Program-made: the position numbers and the translations under genes | Assembly: GCA_023229845.1 (NCBI GenBank) | Contig: JALNYK010000002.1 | Location: 1 to 64,000 of the forward strand | Direction of reading: 5' to 3' | From: Gallionella sp. | Lineage (GTDB): Bacteria; Pseudomonadota; Gammaproteobacteria; Burkholderiales; Gallionellaceae | DNA length: 64,000 nt | Notes under the pieces: model-generated | Told to the model about the DNA's origin: nothing | The model's database searches: none | What the model saw: the letters and a program-made list of their open reading frames with translations, nothing else | Part shown: positions 59,623-64,000 of the stretch, one piece after another | Numbering within the stretch: position 1 is the first letter of the stretch | Layout of the letters: every line of letters starts with the position of its first letter

Positions 59623-60969
59623 CTATTTCACGCCTGCATCCTTCACCTCGGTGCGTGCCCAGCCGTTGGCAAACGTGACGCGCAACTCCTCGCCGACTGC
59701 CAGTCTTGCGGCATCCGACACCACCCGCCCCCGCGCATCCTGCACCATGCTATAGCCCCGCGCCAGCACCTGTTTCGGATCGAGGTAGATCAAATGCTGG
59801 GCGACGTTCTCCAATCGCACGGCATGACGTTGCTGCACGGTGCGCATCGCATTGTTCAAACGCTGCGCGAGGTTGGTTTGCCGATCCTGCAGACGCGCGA
59901 AATCGATACTCGCAGCTTGCAGGCGTTGCGCCAGCGACACCCATTGCCAGTTCCAGTGCCGCCGGCGATAGGCGTCGGCGCGCTGCAACCGCTGGTGCAG
60001 CTGCTCCAGTTGCTGCGACTGGCGCTGCAGCTGCTGCGCGGGATGCACCAGGCGGCGTTGCAGATAGTCCATCGTCTGCATCGCATTCTGCAGCCGGTTG
60101 CGCTGCGCGCGCCGCAGGTGTTGGGCGAGGCCTTGCAGGCTGCGCAGCAACTCGCGCCGGTCCGGCACGACGCGCTGGGCGGCGGCGGTCGGTGTCGGTG
60201 CGCGTTCGTCGGCGACGAAGTCGGCGATGGTGAAGTCGGTCTCGTGGCCGACGCCGCTGACGATGGGAATATCGCAGGCGGCAATCGCACGCGCGACGAC
60301 TTCTTCGTTGAACGCCCACAGGTCTTCGATGCTGCCGCCGCCGCGACAGACGATCAGCACATCGCATTCGGCGCGCCGGCTGGCGGTATGGATGGCGGTT
60401 GCGATCTGTTCTGCACTGCCCGCACCCTGCACGGCGGTCGGATACAGCGCCACCGGCACGCCGGGCAGGCGTTGTTTTAATATGGTCAACACATCGCGCA
60501 GTGCGGCGGCCTGCAATGAGGTGACGATGCCGATGCGCCGCGGGAATTTCGGCAACGGCCGTTTGCGCGCCGCATCGAACAGGCCTTCGCGCTCCAGTTT
60601 CAGCTTGAGTTGCGCGAAGCGCTCATACAGCACGCCCAGCCCGGCCGGTCGCAGCTGCTCGACCGCCAGCTGGAAGTCGCCGCGCTGTTCGTACAACGTA
60701 GCAACCGCCAACACCTCGACTTGCTGTCCATTGGCGAGCGATCCACTCAACAATTGAGTCTTATGACGAAACATCACACAGCGCACCTGCGCCTGATCGT
60801 CCTTCAGCGAGAAATAAAAATGGCCAGAAGCGGCCTTCACCAGGTTGGAGATTTCACCTCGCACCCATATCAGGGGAATCTCACTTTCCAGCAAGCGTTT
60901 GATTGCAAGGTTAAGTTCCGAGACGCGCAGGACGCGACTCTTTTCTTCTAAAAATAGCCCCTCGGACAT
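59623..60969 (-). CDS. xseA: Exodeoxyribonuclease VII large subunit
   Basis: 448 residues from ATG 60969, which follows TTGAGGTTG. An OB-fold N-terminus (SELNLAIKRLLE, IWVRGEISNL, GHFYFSLKD) is followed by the central KFPRRIGIVTS and CRGGGSIEDLWAFN, which belong to the catalytic core. A long helical and Gln-rich coiled region (about 300-400) precedes the end ILARGYSMV(Q)D. It degrades single-stranded DNA with XseB, whose gene is not in the window. The GTG at 60993 is a less likely start. Confidence 0.95.
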   Translation of the reverse strand: MSEGLFLEEKSRVLRVSELNLAIKRLLESEIPLIWVRGEISNLVKAASGHFYFSLKDDQAQVRCVMFRHKTQLLSGSLANGQQVEVLAVATLYEQRGDFQLAVEQLRPAGLGVLYERFAQLKLKLEREGLFDAARKRPLPKFPRRIGIVTSLQAAALRDVLTILKQRLPGVPVALYPTAVQGAGSAEQIATAIHTASRRAECDVLIVCRGGGSIEDLWAFNEEVVARAIAACDIPIVSGVGHETDFTIADFVADERAPTPTAAAQRVVPDRRELLRSLQGLAQHLRRAQRNRLQNAMQTMDYLQRRLVHPAQQLQRQSQQLEQLHQRLQRADAYRRRHWNWQWVSLAQRLQAASIDFARLQDRQTNLAQRLNNAMRTVQQRHAVRLENVAQHLIYLDPKQVLARGYSMVQDARGRVVSDAARLAVGEELRVTFANGWARTEVKDAGVK

Positions 60970-61151
60970 ATTGACAACCTCAAAATAATCCACAACCCAA
61001 GCAAATACAGGGCTTTGCGTATATTTCGGCTACACAAAAACCCGCCACTTACGATAACACACTGTTTACAAAAGACTTAATGACTACGCAAAAAATAGGC
61101 AATGCAACAAAAATCCTTATGCGACGCCATCTTAATGCCCTACCCGTCATT

Positions 61152-61186
61152 TAATCCACAAAGTTATCCACAGGTTTTGTGGGTAA
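61152..61186. other. DnaA-box-like cluster upstream of exbB
   Basis: TAATCCACA (61152-61160), an exact TTATCCACA (61164-61172) and TGTGGGTAA (61178-61186, complement TTACCCACA) within 35 bp. They lie in a 347-bp AT-richer gap (60970-61316) between xseA and exbB that holds no supported gene. No replication gene is adjacent. Confidence 0.5.
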
Positions 61187-61316
61187 ACGAAAATATCCTT
61201 TTCGAATGACACCTTAGTGAGACTTTGCTTAAGTGAATCCTGAGAATCCTTGCTCAAGCCCCTGCGAAACGATACAGTTGCGCCCTGTCGATTTAAGCAC
61301 ATTCTGGAGAATTCGC

Positions 61317-61925
61317 GTGTTTGCACTTGTAGAAGCGGCTGGCTGGCCGATCTGGTTTTTAATTATTGCATCCGTGATCGCCGTGGGCCTGATCGTCGAA
61401 CGCCTGCTTTACCTGCGTGCCAGTCGCGTCGCCCCCCCCGCGTTGCTGAACGAAGTCGTCAAGGAACTGAAACAACGCGGCGTCAGCGAGGGCATGCTGA
61501 TCCGGCTGACCGACAGCGCGCCGCTGGGAACCATCTTCGCCGCGGGGCTCAAGAACGCAAAGAGCACTCCCGAAGTGATGAAAGAATCCATCGAGGAAGC
61601 CGGGCGCAAGGTCGCGCACGACCTGTCCCGTTTCCTGACCACGCTGGGCACGATCGCCTCGATCAGCCCGCTGCTTGGCCTGTTCGGCACAGTCGTCGGC
61701 ATGATCGAAATCTTCGGCTCGCAAGCGCCGACCGGAAACAGCCCGACGATGCTGGCGCACGGCATCTCGGTCGCACTGTACAACACCGCCTTCGGCCTGA
61801 TCGTCGCGATCCCGAGCATGATCGCCTACCGTCAATTCCGTGCTCAGGTAGACAGCCTGACCATCGAGATGGAACAGCAGGCCATCAAGCTGGTCGAGAT
61901 CGTACACGGCCAGCGCAAGGACTAG
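61317..61925 (+). CDS. exbB: ExbB/TolQ-type proton channel protein
   Basis: 202 residues from a GTG at 61317 with GGAGA 8 bp upstream. Three membrane helices are visible (about 10-30, 108-130 and 150-172), with the family pattern TLGTIASISPLLGLFGTVVGMIEIF and AHGISVALYNTAFGLIVAIPSMI. It forms the proton channel with ExbD that energises TonB or a similar protein. It is followed after 3 bp by exbD. No tonB gene is in the window. An ATG-like start at 61233 would add unrelated residues. Confidence 0.92.
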   Translation: MFALVEAAGWPIWFLIIASVIAVGLIVERLLYLRASRVAPPALLNEVVKELKQRGVSEGMLIRLTDSAPLGTIFAAGLKNAKSTPEVMKESIEEAGRKVAHDLSRFLTTLGTIASISPLLGLFGTVVGMIEIFGSQAPTGNSPTMLAHGISVALYNTAFGLIVAIPSMIAYRQFRAQVDSLTIEMEQQAIKLVEIVHGQRKD

Positions 61926-61928
61926 GCG

Positions 61929-62348
61929 ATGAACTTCCAGCGTGGACACAGTCGCGAGGAGCCGGAGATCAACCTGATCCCGCTGATTGACGTGTTGCTG
62001 GTCATCCTGATTTTCCTGATGGTGACGACCAGCTACGCCAAGTTCTCCGAACTGCAGATCAACCTGCCTCAGGCCGGCGGCGAGACGAGCACGACACAGG
62101 ACCAGCCGGTCAACATCGCCGTGGATGCCTCGGAGCATTACGCCATCAACGGCAAGGCCACCGGCTTCACCGGCATCGAGGCTCTGGCCGCCGCGATGAA
62201 GAGCGCTGCCGGCGACCAGGTCGACCCGACCATCGTCATCAATGCCGATGCCAAGGCCCCGCATCAATCCGTCGTCAACGTAATGGAAGCGGCTCGTATG
62301 GCCGGCTACGGCCGCATCACCTTCACCACCCAGAACCAGGCCAAATAA
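61929..62348 (+). CDS. exbD: ExbD/TolR-type protein
   Basis: 139 residues with one N-terminal helix carrying the key Asp in INLIPLIDVLLVILIFLMV, then a periplasmic domain with the family patterns INLPQAGG and VINADAKAPHQSVVNVMEAA. It partners ExbB in proton-driven energy transduction to the outer membrane. The 3-bp spacing and the following lpxK-kdsB genes match the usual betaproteobacterial order. Confidence 0.94.
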   Translation: MNFQRGHSREEPEINLIPLIDVLLVILIFLMVTTSYAKFSELQINLPQAGGETSTTQDQPVNIAVDASEHYAINGKATGFTGIEALAAAMKSAAGDQVDPTIVINADAKAPHQSVVNVMEAARMAGYGRITFTTQNQAK

Positions 62349-62360
62349 CGGCATGGATGC

Positions 62361-62490
62361 CTCTCAAAATCCAGACTTCATCCCAACTGCCACGTTGCGT
62401 AAAAAATTTCTTGCTTACATATCACCCATATACGGCGCGGCGAAATTTTTCCCGCGCCTTGCATTTGGGCGAACTCTGAATTTTTAGAAG
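62361..62490. repeat. Possible degenerate relative of the mtfA-amtB repeat
   Basis: CTCTcAAAAT (62361-62370) and its near complement aTTTTTAGAa (62480-62489) bound a 130-bp stretch, similar to the ends of the element at 20291-20429. The two internal hairpins seen there are absent; only a GGCGCGG/CCGCGCC pair (62434-62458) is present. It fills the exbD-lpxK gap. Confidence 0.35.
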
Positions 62491-62497
62491 CACCCAT

Positions 62498-63481
62498 ATG
62501 TCCGGCCTGGAACGCCACTGGTATCGCCTCACCCCGCTGCACCTGATCCTGATTCCACTCAGCCTGATCTTCCGCCTGCTGGCGGCATTGCGCCGCGCGC
62601 TATATCGCGCCGGCCTGCTGCACAGCGAGCGGCTGCCAGTACCGGTCGTCGTCGTCGGCAACATCAATGTCGGCGGTGCCGGCAAGACGCCGCTGACGCT
62701 GGCGTTGGCGCAGCAACTCATAGAACAAGGCAAGCATCCGCTGATCGTCAGCCGCGGCCATGGCGGCGATTCCGTACAGCCCCGCGCCGTGATGCCGGAC
62801 AGCGACCCGGTCCAGGTCGGCGACGAGCCGCTGCTGATGGCGCGCCGCGGTATCTGTCCGGTATGGATAGGAAAAGACCGGGCCGCCACCGCGCGAGCAG
62901 GCTTACAAGCCCATCCGCAATGCGACGTAGTGCTGTGCGACGACGGCCTGCAGCATTACCGCTTGCAGCGCGATGTCGAGATCGCGGTGATCGACGGCAT
63001 GCGCGGCTTCGGCAACGGCTGGCTGCTACCGGCCGGGCCGCTGCGCGAACCGGTGTCGCGACTGCGCACGGTCGATGCGGTCGTGGTGAATGGCGGCGCT
63101 GTTTCTCCCGGCCAGTTCGCAATGCAGCTGGAAGGCGCGTTGTTCCACAATCAGCTCGATCCGAGCCTCACCGTCGGGGCCTCGCACTTCATCGCCACAA
63201 AGAACCACGCGGTCGCAGGCATAGGCAACCCGCAGCGCTACTTCAGCCATCTGGAAGCACTGGGCATACGCCACACGCCGCATCCCTTTCCTGACCATCA
63301 CCCCTATCGCGCGGTCGATCTGGCTTTTGCCGATTGCGATGCGATACTCCTGACCGAAAAAGATGCGGTAAAATGCGCGCCATTCGCCGACGCGCGCTAC
63401 TGGATGTTGCGCGTAGAAGCCCGGATAGACCCGGCCCTGATTGCCCACATACTGCGAAAGATCGCTCCCCATGGACGCTAA
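62498..63481 (+). CDS. lpxK: Tetraacyldisaccharide 4'-kinase
   Basis: 327 residues. An N-terminal hydrophobic stretch (about 15-30) is followed by the P-loop GNINVGGAGKTP (about 54-65) and family blocks SRGHGG, VGDEPLLMARR, CDDGLQHYRL and FPDHHPY. It phosphorylates the lipid A precursor at the inner membrane. It overlaps the Trm112-like gene by 11 bp. The series exbB-exbD-lpxK-ycaR-kdsB continues to the edge. Confidence 0.94.
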   Translation: MSGLERHWYRLTPLHLILIPLSLIFRLLAALRRALYRAGLLHSERLPVPVVVVGNINVGGAGKTPLTLALAQQLIEQGKHPLIVSRGHGGDSVQPRAVMPDSDPVQVGDEPLLMARRGICPVWIGKDRAATARAGLQAHPQCDVVLCDDGLQHYRLQRDVEIAVIDGMRGFGNGWLLPAGPLREPVSRLRTVDAVVVNGGAVSPGQFAMQLEGALFHNQLDPSLTVGASHFIATKNHAVAGIGNPQRYFSHLEALGIRHTPHPFPDHHPYRAVDLAFADCDAILLTEKDAVKCAPFADARYWMLRVEARIDPALIAHILRKIAPHGR

Positions 63482-63659
63482 ACTGCTCGAAATCCTCGTC
63501 TGCCCGTTGTGCAAATCGCCGCTGGTCTACCGCAAGGCCGAACAGGAACTGGTCTGCAAGGCGGACCGCCTCGCCTACCGCGTCGACGACGGCATCCCGG
63601 TGATGCTGGCCGACGAGGCTCGCAAACTCACCGCAGAAGAAGTCGACGCGCTCAGATGA
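63471..63659 (+). CDS. Trm112/YcaR family small zinc-finger-like protein
   Basis: 62 residues from ATG 63471; the longer reading from 63441 is inside lpxK. It begins MDAKLLEILVCPLCKSPL with one CxxC pair (Cys11, Cys14), then ELVCKADRLAYRVDDGIPVML. The last part is the family signature. Trm112-like proteins act as zinc-binding partners of methyltransferases in eukaryotes and archaea; bacterial YcaR function is not settled. It overlaps lpxK by 11 bp and kdsB by 4 bp (ATGA). Confidence 0.92.
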   Translation: MDAKLLEILVCPLCKSPLVYRKAEQELVCKADRLAYRVDDGIPVMLADEARKLTAEEVDALR

Positions 63660-64000
63660 CCGACTTTCACGTCGTCATTCCGGCGCGCCACGCCTCCACC
63701 CGCCTGCCCGGCAAGCCGCTGCTGCCCATCGCCGGCAAGCCCATGGTGGTGCGGGTCGCGGAGCGTGCCGCACAGAGCGGCGCGCAACAGATATGGATCG
63801 CCACCGACCATCACGCGATTGCCGACGTAGTGCGCGAGCACGGCTTCAAGGCCTGCTTGACCCGCGACACCCACGCCAGCGGCACCGACCGCATCGCCGA
63901 GGTCGTCGAACAGCACGGCTGGGATGACGAAACGATAGTAGTCAACGTGCAGGGCGACGAGCCGATGATCCCGCCGGCGCTGATCCGCGCGGTCGCCGAA
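63656..64000 (+). CDS. kdsB: 3-deoxy-manno-octulosonate cytidylyltransferase, cut by window edge
   Basis: The first 115 residues are present and the frame is open at the edge. The N-terminus FHVVIPARHASTRLPGKPLLPI is the CTP-binding pattern of KdsB, followed by ATDHHAI, RDTHASGTDRIAEV and VNVQGDEPMIPP. It makes CMP-Kdo for lipopolysaccharide inner-core assembly, which pairs with lpxK upstream. The start overlaps the YcaR stop by 4 bp. Confidence 0.94.
   Translation, partial: MTDFHVVIPARHASTRLPGKPLLPIAGKPMVVRVAERAAQSGAQQIWIATDHHAIADVVREHGFKACLTRDTHASGTDRIAEVVEQHGWDDETIVVNVQGDEPMIPPALIRAVAE

Overview
The window reads as GC-rich chromosome of a betaproteobacterium. The gene content and order (exbB-exbD-lpxK-ycaR-kdsB, dapC-dapD, dapE-prmB, mlaA, htpX, bamD and hpnCDE) fit the Nitrosomonadales. 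The c- and b-type cytochromes and YceI make a Gallionellaceae/Sideroxydans-like iron oxidiser a reasonable guess. That placement is inference from gene content; no rRNA gene is present to confirm it. Genes are dense on both strands, and both ends of the window cut through a gene.

Region 1 (1-9 kb): the C-terminus of an acidic DEHDSK-repeat protein, a strong terminator, and an 809-residue protein joining a nucleotidyltransferase to an aminoglycoside-phosphotransferase-like kinase. Housekeeping genes follow: a ZIP transporter, pgeF, rluD, bamD, a Nudix hydrolase, mlaA and htpX. Region 2 (9-19.4 kb): an ABC/FtsX export operon with a LolA-like partner, then a redox island. The island holds a ferritin-like metalloprotein, two cytochrome b561 proteins, a His-rich membrane protein, a diheme cytochrome c and YceI. 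A 974-residue TPR/beta-barrel protein and a small Thr/Cys-rich secreted protein come next. Region 3 (19.4-27.3 kb): mtfA, a REP-pair element, amtB with a good sigma-54 promoter, uup, tRNA-Arg(CCT), and a small island (PaiB-like, transglutaminase-like, class III aminotransferase) with an attenuator-like leader.

Region 4 (27.3-44.7 kb): an oxygen-binding di-iron domain protein coupled to a GGDEF/EAL protein, a DMT transporter, lysine biosynthesis (dapC, dapD, dapE), pilU, prmB, and the squalene operon hpnC-hpnD-hpnE. A HepT/MNT-type pair interrupts that operon, and hpnE itself carries an in-frame repeat-like insertion. A NarL regulator and a CHASE hybrid kinase follow. Region 5 (44.7-55.1 kb): a REP-associated tyrosine transposase between REP palindromes, one of which ends the reading frame of a DUF3800-like fragment. 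A long minus-strand fatty-acid cluster follows: FadE-like dehydrogenase, SDR, FadD, thioesterase, FadL and a HCDH/ECH protein, with no thiolase. Region 6 (55.1-64 kb): an HPt-REC-REC-GGEEF cyclase, glucan phosphorylase, wrbA, xseA, DnaA-box-like clusters, then exbB-exbD-lpxK-ycaR-kdsB, cut at the right edge.

The most unusual items are the NTase-kinase fusion, the toxin-antitoxin-like pair inside the squalene operon, the insertion inside hpnE, the transposase/REP/DUF3800 scar, the ODP-c-di-GMP pair and the cytochrome/YceI island. All functional calls come from reading sequence motifs; nothing was searched against a database.
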